From an uncultured Eubacteriales bacterium (GTDB lineage Bacteria; Bacillota; Clostridia; Oscillospirales; Oscillospiraceae): a stretch of DNA of 25,993 bases. Shown one piece after another: positions 15,878-23,835 of this stretch. Positions within the stretch are counted from its first letter, which is position 1. Each line of letters opens with the position of its first letter. Both the position numbers and the translations under genes were made by a program. The notes beneath the pieces were generated by a model, which was not told the DNA's origin, did no database searches, and saw nothing but the letters and a program-made list of their open reading frames with translations. The stretch covers positions 1 to 25,993 of the forward strand of contig UQQF01000028.1 of the NCBI GenBank assembly GCA_900543085.1. Direction: 5' to 3'.

Positions 15878-17532
15878 AAAAACGCTCCGGCTTCAACATA
15901 ATGCTGCGCCTCATAGGCCTTGTGAGGCCGCTCGCGCCGTACATGGTGCCGGCCATAGCGATGGGGCTTATAGGCCACCTGTGCGCAACGTTTATAACGG
16001 TGTTCGGCGGCTTTGCGGTCACGGGGCTGCTCGGGCTGGGCGCGCCGCTCTCGCTGACGGGGATATTCATCGCCGCCGCCGTGTTCGCGCTCTTGCGCGG
16101 GGTGCTGCGCTACGCCGAGCAGGCCTGCAACCACTTCATAGCCTTCAAGCTGCTGGCGCTGATACGCGAGAAGGTGTTCCGCGCGCTGCGCCGCCTCTGC
16201 CCGGCCAAGCTGGAGGGGCGCGACCGCGGCGACCTCATAAACGTGATAACCTCTGATATAGAGCTGCTGGAGGTGTTCTACGCGCACACCATTTCGCCGG
16301 TGGCCATCGCGGCGCTTTTCTGCGTGGTCATGTGCGTGTTCATCGGGACGTACAGCGGCGTGCTCGCGCTGATAGCGCTCGCGGCCTATGTGTGCGTCGG
16401 CGTGGCGATACCGCTGGTAACGTCCAGAGCCGGAGGCGACGACGCGCTGAGGTTCCGCACCAAGTCCGGCGAGCTGGCGGGCTTCGTGCTCGACAGCCTG
16501 CGCGGCCTGGACGAGACGCAGCAGTACGCTTGCGGCGAGGAGCGGCTCGGCGAGATGAACGCGCGCACCGACGCCCTCGCCGGGGACGAGCGGCGCATGA
16601 AGCGCACCGCCGGGCGCAATCAGGGCGCGACGAACACGGTGATACTCGTCTTCGACCTGGCGATGGTGTTCGCCGCCGCGGCGCTGTACCAGGCCGGGAA
16701 GGTGGACTTCGCGGGCGTGCTGATACCGAGCGTGGCGCTCATGAGCTCCTTCGGACCCGTCGTCGCGCTTGCTAACCTCGGCAGCACTCTGCAGAGCACC
16801 TTCGCCGCCGGGAACCGCGTGCTGGATATCCTCGACGAGGAGCCTGCGGTCGCTGACATAGAAGGCCGCCCGGAGCTGGAGTTCACCGGCGCCTCGGCCG
16901 AGGACGTGCGCTTCGACTACGGCGGCGAGACCATACTCGACGGCGTCAGCGCGGACATACCGCGCGGCTCCATCGTGGGCATAACCGGCCGGAGCGGCAG
17001 CGGCAAGAGCACCTTGCTCAAGCTGTTCATGCGCTTCTGGGAGGCGAAGGGCGGAGCGGTGAAGGTGTCCGGCGTCAGCGTAAACGGCATCAACACGTCG
17101 AACCTGCGGGACATGGAGAGCTTCGTGACCCAGGAGACGCAGCTTTTTCACGACAGCATACGCGCCAATCTGCGCATCGCCAAGCTGGACGCCACGGACG
17201 CGGAGCTGGTCGCCGCGTGCAAAAAGGCCAGCGTCCACGACTTCATCATGACGCTCCCCCGGGGCTACGACACACCCGTCGGCGAGCTGGGCGACACGCT
17301 CTCCGGCGGCGAGCGCCAGAGGCTGGGGCTCGCCCGCGCGTTTCTGCACGAGGCGGACTTCATGCTGCTCGACGAGCCGACCAGCAATCTGGACAGCTTG
17401 AACGAGGCGGTCATACTGCGCTCGCTGCGCACCGAGCGCGGCGGCAGGACCGTCGTGCTGGTCAGCCACCGCGCGAGCACCATGCGCATAGCGGAGAAGG
17501 TCTACTCCGTCGAGCACGGGAGGCTGAGCTGA
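15874..17532 (+). CDS. cydC: ABC exporter half-transporter, CydC type
   Basis: This is the second half of the heterodimeric exporter. The 552-residue protein has a six-span membrane domain (about residues 20-300) and an ATPase domain with Walker A GRSGSGKST, canonical Q-loop Gln in SFVTQETQLF, signature LSGGERQR, Walker B FMLLDEPTS and H-loop SHR. The SLRGLDETQQY stretch in the membrane domain is similar to Firmicutes CydC-like proteins. It overlaps the cydD stop by four bases and its own stop overlaps the next start by one base, showing tight translational coupling. A general multidrug or peptide exporter is less likely given the paired CydD-like partner. Confidence 0.85.
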   Translation: MKKRSGFNIMLRLIGLVRPLAPYMVPAIAMGLIGHLCATFITVFGGFAVTGLLGLGAPLSLTGIFIAAAVFALLRGVLRYAEQACNHFIAFKLLALIREKVFRALRRLCPAKLEGRDRGDLINVITSDIELLEVFYAHTISPVAIAALFCVVMCVFIGTYSGVLALIALAAYVCVGVAIPLVTSRAGGDDALRFRTKSGELAGFVLDSLRGLDETQQYACGEERLGEMNARTDALAGDERRMKRTAGRNQGATNTVILVFDLAMVFAAAALYQAGKVDFAGVLIPSVALMSSFGPVVALANLGSTLQSTFAAGNRVLDILDEEPAVADIEGRPELEFTGASAEDVRFDYGGETILDGVSADIPRGSIVGITGRSGSGKSTLLKLFMRFWEAKGGAVKVSGVSVNGINTSNLRDMESFVTQETQLFHDSIRANLRIAKLDATDAELVAACKKASVHDFIMTLPRGYDTPVGELGDTLSGGERQRLGLARAFLHEADFMLLDEPTSNLDSLNEAVILRSLRTERGGRTVVLVSHRASTMRIAEKVYSVEHGRLS

Positions 17533-17882
17533 TGAAAAGAGACACGGACGCCAAGCGCGAGCGAGAGAAGGCGCTGGTCAGCGAGATGATAGCCCTGTAC
17601 TGCCGGAAAAAGCACGGCGCGCGCGGCGCGCTCTGCCCCGACTGCGCCGCGCTGAACGATTACGCGCGCCTGAGAAGCGAGAAGTGCCCCTTCATGGAGA
17701 CCAAGACCTTCTGCTCCAACTGCCGGGTGCACTGCTACAGGCCGGACATGCGCGAGAAAATACGCGAGGTAATGCGCTTCTCGGGACCGAGGATGCTGCT
17801 GCACCACCCCATACCCGCCATAAGGCACGTGATAGAGGAAAAAAGGGAAAAACGAAGATTGGAGATGGACAATGAAGCTTAA
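17532..17882 (+). CDS. YgbA-like protein (PF11756, nitrous oxide-stimulated promoter family)
   Basis: The 116-residue protein resembles E. coli YgbA, a small protein under control of the nitric-oxide sensor NsrR and of uncertain biochemical role. It is cysteine-rich: Cys24 (ALYCRKKHG), Cys35 and Cys38 (LCPDCAALNDYARLR), Cys52 (KCPF), Cys61 and Cys64 (FCSNCRVHCY), Cys68, followed by MREKIREVMRFSGPRM and a basic tail. The cysteines could bind iron-sulfur or zinc. There is no signal peptide, so it is probably cytoplasmic. ATG 17532 has GGGAGG eight bases upstream and overlaps the cydC stop. Sitting behind cydDC, it points to a response to nitric oxide or thiol stress, which is inference. Confidence 0.85.
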   Translation: MKRDTDAKREREKALVSEMIALYCRKKHGARGALCPDCAALNDYARLRSEKCPFMETKTFCSNCRVHCYRPDMREKIREVMRFSGPRMLLHHPIPAIRHVIEEKREKRRLEMDNEA

Positions 17883-18273
17883 AAAGGCAATCTATATCGT
17901 ACTGGGCTGCTTCGGAGTGGGCATGGGCGCCGTGGGCGCGGTGATACCCCTGCTGCCCTCGTTCCCGTTTTTGCTGCTGGCGGCGTTCTGCTTCGCCAAA
18001 AGCTCGCAGCGGCTGCACACCTGGTTCGTCAACACCAAGCTCTACAAGAAGAACCTCGAGAGCTACGTCAACGGCAGGGGCATGACCTGGGACGCCAAGA
18101 TACGCATCATGCTGACCGTGACGCTCATCATGAGCGTGGGCTTCGTGCTCATGCTGCTGCGCGGGCTGTACGTCCCCTGCGCCATCCTGGGCGGCGTGTG
18201 GGTCTTCCACCTTATCTACTTCGTCTTCGGCGTCAAGACCCTGCCCAAGTCCGAGACCCCAGCGGACGTCTGA
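17872..18273 (+). CDS. YbaN family inner membrane protein (DUF454)
   Basis: The 133-residue protein has the DUF454 pattern: an N-terminal span (residues 5-40) with GAVIPLLPSFPFLLLAAFCFAKSS, a basic loop with LHTWF and KLYKKNLESY, and two further spans (about 78-98 and 100-125). Function of the family is not established. It starts 11 bases inside the ygbA-like gene, with GGAGA just upstream, and is the last gene before the terminator at 18302. Location behind an exporter suggests a membrane accessory role, but nothing in the sequence proves it. Confidence 0.88.
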   Translation: MKLKKAIYIVLGCFGVGMGAVGAVIPLLPSFPFLLLAAFCFAKSSQRLHTWFVNTKLYKKNLESYVNGRGMTWDAKIRIMLTVTLIMSVGFVLMLLRGLYVPCAILGGVWVFHLIYFVFGVKTLPKSETPADV

Positions 18274-18301
18274 CTTGCCCACGAACAGAATATCCATCCG
18301 G

Positions 18302-18329
18302 CCGCCGCGCCCTCAGCGCGGCGGTTTTT
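18302..18329 (+). terminator. Terminator of the cydDC operon
   Basis: CCGCCGCGC (18302-18310) and GCGCGGCGG (18316-18324) pair around CCTCA, followed by TTTTT; strong intrinsic terminator 28 bases after the last stop. Confidence 0.92.
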
Positions 18330-18338
18330 CGCGCATAT

Positions 18339-18377
18339 ACTGCATAAACATACGAGCATACTGCATATAATTGTCAT
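18339..18377. promoter_or_regulatory. Tandem ARG-box-like operators
   Basis: ACTGCATAAACATACGAG (18339-18356) and ACTGCATATAATTGTCAT (18360-18377) are two 18-base half-conserved palindromes whose TGCATA cores start 21 bases apart, the classical spacing of paired ArgR/AhrC boxes. A TATAAT at 18366-18371 lies inside the second and could be the -10 of an upstream promoter, but no good -35 is present. Confidence 0.6.
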
Positions 18378-18413
18378 ATCGCACAGAGAGGGACGGCAGA
18401 AGGAGGCCAAATT

Positions 18414-18461
18414 GTGAGGGCGTACAAAAGTGAAAATCGCTATTGCATAATTATGCAGTAA
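18414..18461 (+). CDS. Possible leader peptide upstream of argG
   Basis: A GTG at 18414 with a perfect AGGAGG (18401-18406) seven bases upstream opens a 15-codon frame, MRAYKSENRYCIIMQ, ending at TAA 18459-18461 inside the ARG box and -35 region of the main argG promoter. It would be made only if transcription starts upstream, near the tandem boxes. It may be chance; no arginine run is present (two Arg codons). Confidence 0.3.
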   Translation: MRAYKSENRYCIIMQ

Positions 18462-18471
18462 GAGTTATAAT
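18442..18471 (+). promoter_or_regulatory. ArgR-type operator overlapping the argG promoter
   Basis: TGCATAATTATGCA (18444-18457) is a perfect 14-base palindrome of ARG-box type. It overlaps the -35 TTGCAT (18443-18448) of a promoter with a 17-base spacer and TATAAT (18466-18471), so a bound ArgR would block RNA polymerase. The argG ATG is 44 bases downstream with GGAGG at 18503-18507. Confidence 0.8.
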
Positions 18472-18515
18472 CAACGCATAAATCACACAACAACTCGTAT
18501 ATTGGAGGTTGTACC

Positions 18516-19745
18516 ATGAATAAATCGGACATCAAGAAAGTCGTTCTCGCCTACAGCGGAGGCCTTGACACCTCCATCATCATCCCCTGGCTCAAGGAGA
18601 ACTACAACAACTGCGAGGTCATCGCCGTCTCCGGCAACGTCGGCCAGGCCGACGAGCTGGAGGGTCTGGAGGAGAAGGCGCTCAAGACCGGCGCGAGCAA
18701 GCTCTACGTCGAGGACATCACCGACGAGTTCGTGGACGACTTCGTCATCCCGGCGATGAAGGCCGGCGCGAAGTACGAGGACTACCTGCTCGGCACCTCC
18801 CTGGCGCGGCCGCCGATAGCCAAGCGCCTGGCCGAGATAGCCATCAAGGAGGGCGCGGACGCCATCTGCCACGGCTGCACCGGAAAGGGCAACGACCAGG
18901 TCAGGTTCGAGCTGACGCTCAAGCACTTCGTCCCGGATATGCCCATCATCGCCCCCTGGCGTGAGTGGGACATCAAGTCCAGGGAGGAGGAGATAGCCTA
19001 CGCCGAGGCGCACAACGTGCCGCTGAAGATAAACCGCGAGACCAACTACTCCAAGGACAAGAACCTCTGGCACCTGAGCCACGAGGGTCTCGACCTCGAG
19101 GACGCCGGCAACGAGCCGACCTATGAGAAGAAGGGCTTCCTCGAGATGGGCGTCTCCCCGATGGACGCGCCGGATGTGCCGACCTACATCACCCTCGACT
19201 TTGTCTCGGGCGTCCCCGTGGCGCTCGACGGCGAGAAGATGAGCGCGAAGGACATCATCCTCAAGCTCAACGAGCTGGGCGGCGCCAACGGCATCGGCCT
19301 GCTCGACATAGTTGAAAACAGGCTCGTCGGCATGAAGTGCCGCGGCGTGTACGAGACCCCGGGCGGCACCATCCTCTACGCCGCGCACGAGTACCTCGAG
19401 ACGCTCTGCCTCGACAAGATGACCCTGCACAAGAAGCAGGAGCTGGCCATCACCTACGGCGAGCTGGTCTACAACGGACAGTGGTACACCCCGCTGCGCG
19501 AGGCGCTGGCCGCCTTCGTCGACAAGACGCAGGAGCACGTCACCGGCACCGTGAAGCTCAAGCTCTACAAGGGCAACATCATCAAGGCCGGCGCGTGGAG
19601 CGACTGGAGCCTCTACAGCGAGGAGATCGCCACCTTCGGCGAGGACCACGTCTACAACCAGGCCGACAGCAAGGGCTTTATCAACCTCTACGGCCTGCCG
19701 ATAAAGGTCCAGGCTCAGGTGGACGCGAAGAACGCCAAAAAGTAA
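18516..19745 (+). CDS. argG: Argininosuccinate synthase
   Basis: ArgG joins citrulline and aspartate with ATP to give argininosuccinate, the penultimate arginine step, in the cytoplasm. The 409-residue length fits the family. The N-terminal PP-loop AYSGGLDTS (residues 12-20), [15 protein letters not shown] (about 114-128) and the aspartate/citrulline segment NLWHLSHEG are characteristic. ATG 18516 follows GGAGG at a good distance. It is the first gene of the arginine cluster, downstream of three operator-like palindromes, so arginine repression through ArgR is likely. Codon use here is strongly biased to C-ending codons, consistent with a well expressed gene. Confidence 0.97.
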   Translation: MNKSDIKKVVLAYSGGLDTSIIIPWLKENYNNCEVIAVSGNVGQADELEGLEEKALKTGASKLYVEDITDEFVDDFVIPAMKAGAKYEDYLLGTSLARPPIAKRLAEIAIKEGADAICHGCTGKGNDQVRFELTLKHFVPDMPIIAPWREWDIKSREEEIAYAEAHNVPLKINRETNYSKDKNLWHLSHEGLDLEDAGNEPTYEKKGFLEMGVSPMDAPDVPTYITLDFVSGVPVALDGEKMSAKDIILKLNELGGANGIGLLDIVENRLVGMKCRGVYETPGGTILYAAHEYLETLCLDKMTLHKKQELAITYGELVYNGQWYTPLREALAAFVDKTQEHVTGTVKLKLYKGNIIKAGAWSDWSLYSEEIATFGEDHVYNQADSKGFINLYGLPIKVQAQVDAKNAKK

Positions 19746-19759
19746 AACATATCGACACC

Positions 19760-19784
19760 GGGGCGGGGTCACCCGCCCCATTTT
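19760..19784 (+). terminator. Hairpin between argG and argH
   Basis: GGGGCGGG (19760-19767) and CCCGCCCC (19772-19779) pair around GTCA, followed by ATTTT. It may be a partial terminator or an RNA-stability element lowering expression of argH and later genes relative to argG. The ribosome site of argH lies beyond it. Confidence 0.6.
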
Positions 19785-19808
19785 CGATTAGCGTACAGGA
19801 GTGGGAGC

Positions 19809-21185
19809 ATGGAGAAGATCTGGGCAGGCAGAAGCGCGGGAGCGCTGGACAAATACGCCGACGAGCTGAACTCGAGCATCGGCGTGGATAAGCGGATGTA
19901 CAAACAGGACATACAGGGCAGCATCGCCCACGCGGGCATGCTGGCCAAGTGCGGCATAATCTCCCCGGAGGAGGGCGCGCAGCTCATCGAGGGGCTGGGC
20001 GGCATACTGGCCGACCTGGACAGCGGCGCGCTGCAGATAGACACGGCGGCGGAGGATATACACTCCTTCGTGGAGGCGGAGCTGACCGCCAGGCTGGGCG
20101 ACGTCGGCAAGAAGCTGCACACGGCGCGCAGCCGCAACGACCAGGTGGCGGTGGACACCCGCCTCTACCTGCGCGACGAGTGCGCCGAGACCATCGACTT
20201 CATAAAGGACGTCATAAGCGCGCTCAGCCACGTGGCGGAGGCCAATCAGGACACGATAATGCCCGGCTACACGCACCTGCAGCGCGCGCAGCCCGTGACC
20301 TTCGCGCACCACCTGCTGGCCTACGGTATGATGCTCGCGCGCGACATCTCGCGGCTACGCGACGCGGCCGAGCGCATGAACGTCTCGCCGCTGGGCGCGG
20401 CGGCGCTGGCGGGCACGACGCACCCCATCGACCGCGCGATGACGGCCAAGGCGCTGGGCTTCTACGCCTACAGCCTCAACAGCATGGACGCGGTTTCCGA
20501 CCGCGACTACTGTGTGGAGCTGTGCGCAGACCTGTCCATACTCATGATGCACCTCTCGCGGCTGAGCGAGGAGCTGATACTCTGGTCGAGCTGGGAGTTC
20601 AAGTTCATAGAGCTCTCCGACGAGTTCACTACCGGCTCGAGCATCATGCCGCAGAAGAAGAACTCCGACATGGCCGAGCTGGTGCGCGGCAAGACCGGGA
20701 GGGTCTACGGCGACCTCAACACGCTGCTGGTCATGCTCAAGGGTCTGCCGCTGGCGTACAACAAGGATATGCAGGAGGACAAGGAGGCCATCTTCGACGC
20801 CTTCGACACCGCGAAGCTCTGCCTGACCGTGTACGCGCCGATGATAGCCACGATGAAGGTCAACGCCGCCAACATGCTCGCGGCGGCCAAGGGCGGGTTC
20901 ATAAACGCGACGGACTTGGCCGACTACCTCGCCAAGCGCGGAGTGCCCTTCCGCACGGCGTACAAGCTGACGGGGCAGATAGTCGCCGACTGCGCCGCGC
21001 TCGGCAAGGCGCTGGAGGACTTGACGCTCGACGAGTACAAGGCCTACTCGGAGGTGTTCGGGGAGGATCTGTACGACGAGATTTCCCTCGCGGCGTGCGT
21101 GGCCAAGCGCGTGAGCGCGGGCGGCGCGGCTCCGGCGAACATACCGGTACAGCTCGAATATTTAAGGGGTGTTATAGATGACTAA
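19809..21185 (+). CDS. argH: Argininosuccinate lyase
   Basis: ArgH splits argininosuccinate into arginine and fumarate. The 458-residue protein of the fumarase/aspartase superfamily has HTARSRNDQV (residues 104-113), the GYTHLQRAQP segment (153-162) with the catalytic His region, and the signature GSSIMPQKKN (276-285) whose flexible loop supplies the catalytic serine. The ATG follows CAGGAGTGGGAG. It lies 63 bases after argG with a hairpin between, and its last bases overlap the argC start by eight bases, so lyase and reductase are translationally coupled. Confidence 0.97.
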   Translation: MEKIWAGRSAGALDKYADELNSSIGVDKRMYKQDIQGSIAHAGMLAKCGIISPEEGAQLIEGLGGILADLDSGALQIDTAAEDIHSFVEAELTARLGDVGKKLHTARSRNDQVAVDTRLYLRDECAETIDFIKDVISALSHVAEANQDTIMPGYTHLQRAQPVTFAHHLLAYGMMLARDISRLRDAAERMNVSPLGAAALAGTTHPIDRAMTAKALGFYAYSLNSMDAVSDRDYCVELCADLSILMMHLSRLSEELILWSSWEFKFIELSDEFTTGSSIMPQKKNSDMAELVRGKTGRVYGDLNTLLVMLKGLPLAYNKDMQEDKEAIFDAFDTAKLCLTVYAPMIATMKVNAANMLAAAKGGFINATDLADYLAKRGVPFRTAYKLTGQIVADCAALGKALEDLTLDEYKAYSEVFGEDLYDEISLAACVAKRVSAGGAAPANIPVQLEYLRGVIDD

Positions 21186-22113
21186 GGTGTTTATAGACGG
21201 CAGCGCCGGCACCGCCGGGCTGCGTATACGCTCCCGGCTGGAGGGGCGCTCGGATCTGGACGTCACCGTACTCGAGGGCGAGGCGCGCAAGGACACGGAA
21301 AAGCGGCGCGAGATGCTCAACTCCTGCGACCTCGCCGTGCTGTGCCTGCCAGACGCGGCCAGCCGAGAGAGCGTGGCGATGATAGAAAACCCCGACGTGC
21401 GCGTGGTGGACACCTCCACGGCTCACCGCGTCGCCCCGGGTTGGGCCTACGGCTTCCCGGAGCTGAGCGCGGAGCGGCGCGAGGCGATAGTCACAGGCAA
21501 GCGCGTGGCCTCGCCGGGCTGCCACGCGGGCGGCTTCATCGTGCTGGTGCAGCCGCTTATCGAGGCGGGCATACTCCCCGCAGACGCGCTGCTCGCCTGC
21601 CACTCGCTGACCGGCTACTCCGGCGGCGGCAAGGGCATGATAGCCGAGTACGAGGCCGAAGGGCGCGCCGCGGCGCTCAGCTCGCCGCGCGAGTACGGCC
21701 TCGGCCAGACGCACAAGCACCTGCCGGAGATGGCGGGCATCCCGGGGCTGGAGCACTACCCCGTGTTCTGCCCCATCGTGGCGGATTTCTACAGCGGGAT
21801 GCTGGTGACCGTGCCGCTTTTCGGCGCGCAGCTCAACGCCGGATACACGCTCGCCGACGTGCGCGAGTGCTACAAGGCCAAGTTCACCGGGCCGGTGGTC
21901 AAGTACGTCGACGCGATGGACGAGGCGGGCTTCATCGCCTCGAACACCCTGACGGGCACGGACTCCATGGAGGTCACGGCCTGCGGGAACGACGAGCGCA
22001 TGATACTGCTCTCGCGCTTCGACAACCTCGGCAAGGGCGCGTCCGGCGCGGCGGTGCAGTGCATAAACCTCATGCTGGGCGCCGACGAGACGGCGGGGCT
22101 GGTTCTGGCGTGA
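21178..22113 (+). CDS. argC: N-acetyl-gamma-glutamyl-phosphate reductase, short (type 2) form
   Basis: ArgC reduces N-acetylglutamyl 5-phosphate to the semialdehyde with NADPH. At 311 residues it is the short type 2 form rather than the form of about 345 residues. Visible are the N-terminal FIDGSAGTAGLRI nucleotide-binding loop (residues 5-17), VVDTSTAHRV, the catalytic Cys115 in SPGCHAGGF, HSLTGYSGGGKGMI, and THKHLPEM with the active-site histidine. The start overlaps the end of argH; the ribosome site AAGGGG lies within argH. A 46-base gap separates it from argJ. Confidence 0.95.
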   Translation: MTKVFIDGSAGTAGLRIRSRLEGRSDLDVTVLEGEARKDTEKRREMLNSCDLAVLCLPDAASRESVAMIENPDVRVVDTSTAHRVAPGWAYGFPELSAERREAIVTGKRVASPGCHAGGFIVLVQPLIEAGILPADALLACHSLTGYSGGGKGMIAEYEAEGRAAALSSPREYGLGQTHKHLPEMAGIPGLEHYPVFCPIVADFYSGMLVTVPLFGAQLNAGYTLADVRECYKAKFTGPVVKYVDAMDEAGFIASNTLTGTDSMEVTACGNDERMILLSRFDNLGKGASGAAVQCINLMLGADETAGLVLA

Positions 22114-22159
22114 GCGGCGCCCCTCATAGGGCGGAGATGAGAGAAAAGGAGAAAGCAAA

Positions 22160-23374
22160 ATGGTTGAACACATATCCGGCGGCGTCTGCGCCCCGATTGG
22201 ATACAAGGCCGCGGGCGTGCACTGCGGCGTGAGAAAGAACCGCTCCAAGCGCGACCTGGCGCTGATATACTCGGAAAAGCGCGCCAGCGCCGCGGCGGTG
22301 TACACGACCAACCTGGTCAAGGGCGCGCCGCTGACGGTGACGAAGAAGCACCTGGCCGACGGCATGGCTCAGGCGATAATCTGCAACAGCGGCAATGCCA
22401 ACACCTGCAACGCCAACGGCGAGTACATCGCCGAGACGACCAGCGAGCTGCTGGGCGCCGAGCTGGGTATCCCCGCCGCCGACGTGATAGTCGCCTCCAC
22501 GGGCGTTATCGGCCAGGCGATGACGATGGAGCCGTTCGAGCGCGGCATACCCGAGGTGGTCAAGGCGCTGGGCACGAGCGGCGAGGCCGCCGCCGAGGCG
22601 ATAATGACCACGGACACGCACGCCAAGGAGGTGGCGGTCAAGTTCACCGCCGGCGGCGCGGAGTGCACTCTGGGCGGCATAGCCAAGGGCAGCGGCATGA
22701 TACACCCCAACATGGCGACGATGCTGGCCTTCATAACCAGCGACTGCGCCATAAGCCCCGCGATGCTCGCCAAGGCGTTGAGCGAGGACGTGCAGAGCAG
22801 CTTCAACATGGTCACGGTGGACGGCGACACGTCGACCAACGACATGGTGGCGGTCATGGCCAACGGCATGGCCGGGAACGCCGAGATCTGCGCCGAGGGC
22901 GCGGACTACGACGCCTTCTGCGAGGCGCTGCACGAGGTGACGGTCTGCCTCAGCCGCCAGATAGCCGGCGACGGCGAGGGCGCGACCAAGCTGCTCGACT
23001 GCGTGGTCACGGGCGCCGAGACGCTCGCCGACGCACGCACCGTGGCTCGCGCGGTGGTGGGCTCGTCCCTGCTGAAAGCCGCCATGTTCGGCGCGGACGC
23101 CAACTGGGGCCGCGTGCTGTGCGCGGTGGGCTACTCCGGCGCGGACGTGGACGTGACCAAGGTCGGCGTGACCTTCAAGTCCGACGCCGGCGAAGTCACC
23201 GTCTGCGAAAACGGCGCCGGCGTGGACTTCTCCGAAGAACTCGCCGCCAAAGTCCTCGCCGCCAAGGAGATCTATATCCTCGTCTCCCTGGGCGAAGGCG
23301 CTTCCTCCGCCGAAGCGTGGGGGTGTGATCTTACTTACGAATATGTGAAGATAAATGGGGATTATCGGACGTGA
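22160..23374 (+). CDS. argJ: Bifunctional glutamate N-acetyltransferase / ornithine acetyltransferase
   Basis: ArgJ transfers acetyl from N-acetylornithine to glutamate, recycling the acetyl group, and in bifunctional forms also uses acetyl-CoA. The 404-residue precursor should cleave itself before Thr187 in KGSGMIHPNMATML into alpha and beta chains, Thr187 then being the nucleophile. Other family marks are CNSGNANTC (residues 75-83), VASTGVIGQ (111-119), DGDTSTND and GADANWGR. The ATG follows AAGGAG. No separate argA or argE is seen, in keeping with the cyclic route. Whether it is mono- or bifunctional cannot be read from the sequence. Codon choice becomes less GC-rich in the last 60 bases, next to the repeat. 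Confidence 0.96.
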   Translation: MVEHISGGVCAPIGYKAAGVHCGVRKNRSKRDLALIYSEKRASAAAVYTTNLVKGAPLTVTKKHLADGMAQAIICNSGNANTCNANGEYIAETTSELLGAELGIPAADVIVASTGVIGQAMTMEPFERGIPEVVKALGTSGEAAAEAIMTTDTHAKEVAVKFTAGGAECTLGGIAKGSGMIHPNMATMLAFITSDCAISPAMLAKALSEDVQSSFNMVTVDGDTSTNDMVAVMANGMAGNAEICAEGADYDAFCEALHEVTVCLSRQIAGDGEGATKLLDCVVTGAETLADARTVARAVVGSSLLKAAMFGADANWGRVLCAVGYSGADVDVTKVGVTFKSDAGEVTVCENGAGVDFSEELAAKVLAAKEIYILVSLGEGASSAEAWGCDLTYEYVKINGDYRT

Positions 23375-23406
23375 TCTTTTATATTACTTATACCCTAATA
23401 TAACTT

Positions 23407-23602
23407 CTGAGGGATTTCTTTTTGTGGCGACAAAAAGAAACCCCTCAGACTCCAAAGAGAAAAACGCTTTGGTGCGATAGTGTGCCGGGGATTGCGTGTT
23501 ACTTGGCGGTTCGACATATATACGTTGCAATCCCGTAGACTTTACGAGACTGGGGTGCTGTCTTTTTCGCGCGACGGCGCTTTGCGCCGGAGCGCTTACG
23601 TG
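23407..23602 (-). repeat. Structured dispersed repeat, copy 2
   Basis: This is the reverse-complement counterpart of copy 1, identical over long stretches from the GTAAGCGCTCCGG end (near 23600) to hairpin H1 (23407-23448). Read on the minus strand, H1 has one G-U pair instead of two because CTCTCAG has become CCCTCAG. The GC-rich hairpins H2 and H3 of copy 1 are missing: AT-rich sequence (23375-23406) runs to the argJ stop. Its GTAAGCGCTCC end abuts copy 3, so the two copies are arranged head to head. It begins 32 bases after argJ. Confidence 0.88.
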
Positions 23603-23620
23603 GTCAGTCATTAGAGGGGT

Positions 23621-23835
23621 AAGACAGTGGCACCCTAATCTGGCATAAATCTTAGGGATACCAACGTACCTATGTCGAACCGCCAAGTAAAACCCATTCC
23701 CCGGCAGATTAAACCACCCAAAGCGGCTTTCCTTTCGGGGTCTGGGGGACTTTCTTTGGCCAAGACCAAAGAAAGCCCCCCAGGAGCGGTGCGGGGGGCT
23801 TCCCCCCGGTAGTTCCGGTGGGGTTACAACCCCAC
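23621..23835 (+). repeat. Structured dispersed repeat, copy 3 (argB leader)
   Basis: This is a diverged copy in the same orientation as copy 1. It keeps GGGATACCAACGTA, TATGTCGAACCGCC (23671-23684), TTCCCCGGCAGATTAAACCA and all three hairpins. H1 (23742-23783) is again 42 bases, with 18-base arms and one mismatch; H2 (23792-23808) pairs CGGGGGG with CCCCCCG; H3 (23818-23835) pairs GTGGGGT with ACCCCAC. The first part (23603-23628) differs from copies 1 and 2. It ends 32 bases before the argB ATG, as copy 1 does shortly before murT. Left boundary approximate. Confidence 0.8.

Noticed and set aside
23407..23448. Hairpin H1 of copy 2 as a plain terminator of argJ
   Set aside because: It could reduce read-through, but no T-run follows it on the plus strand and the same hairpin occurs in all copies in both orientations, including upstream of murT.
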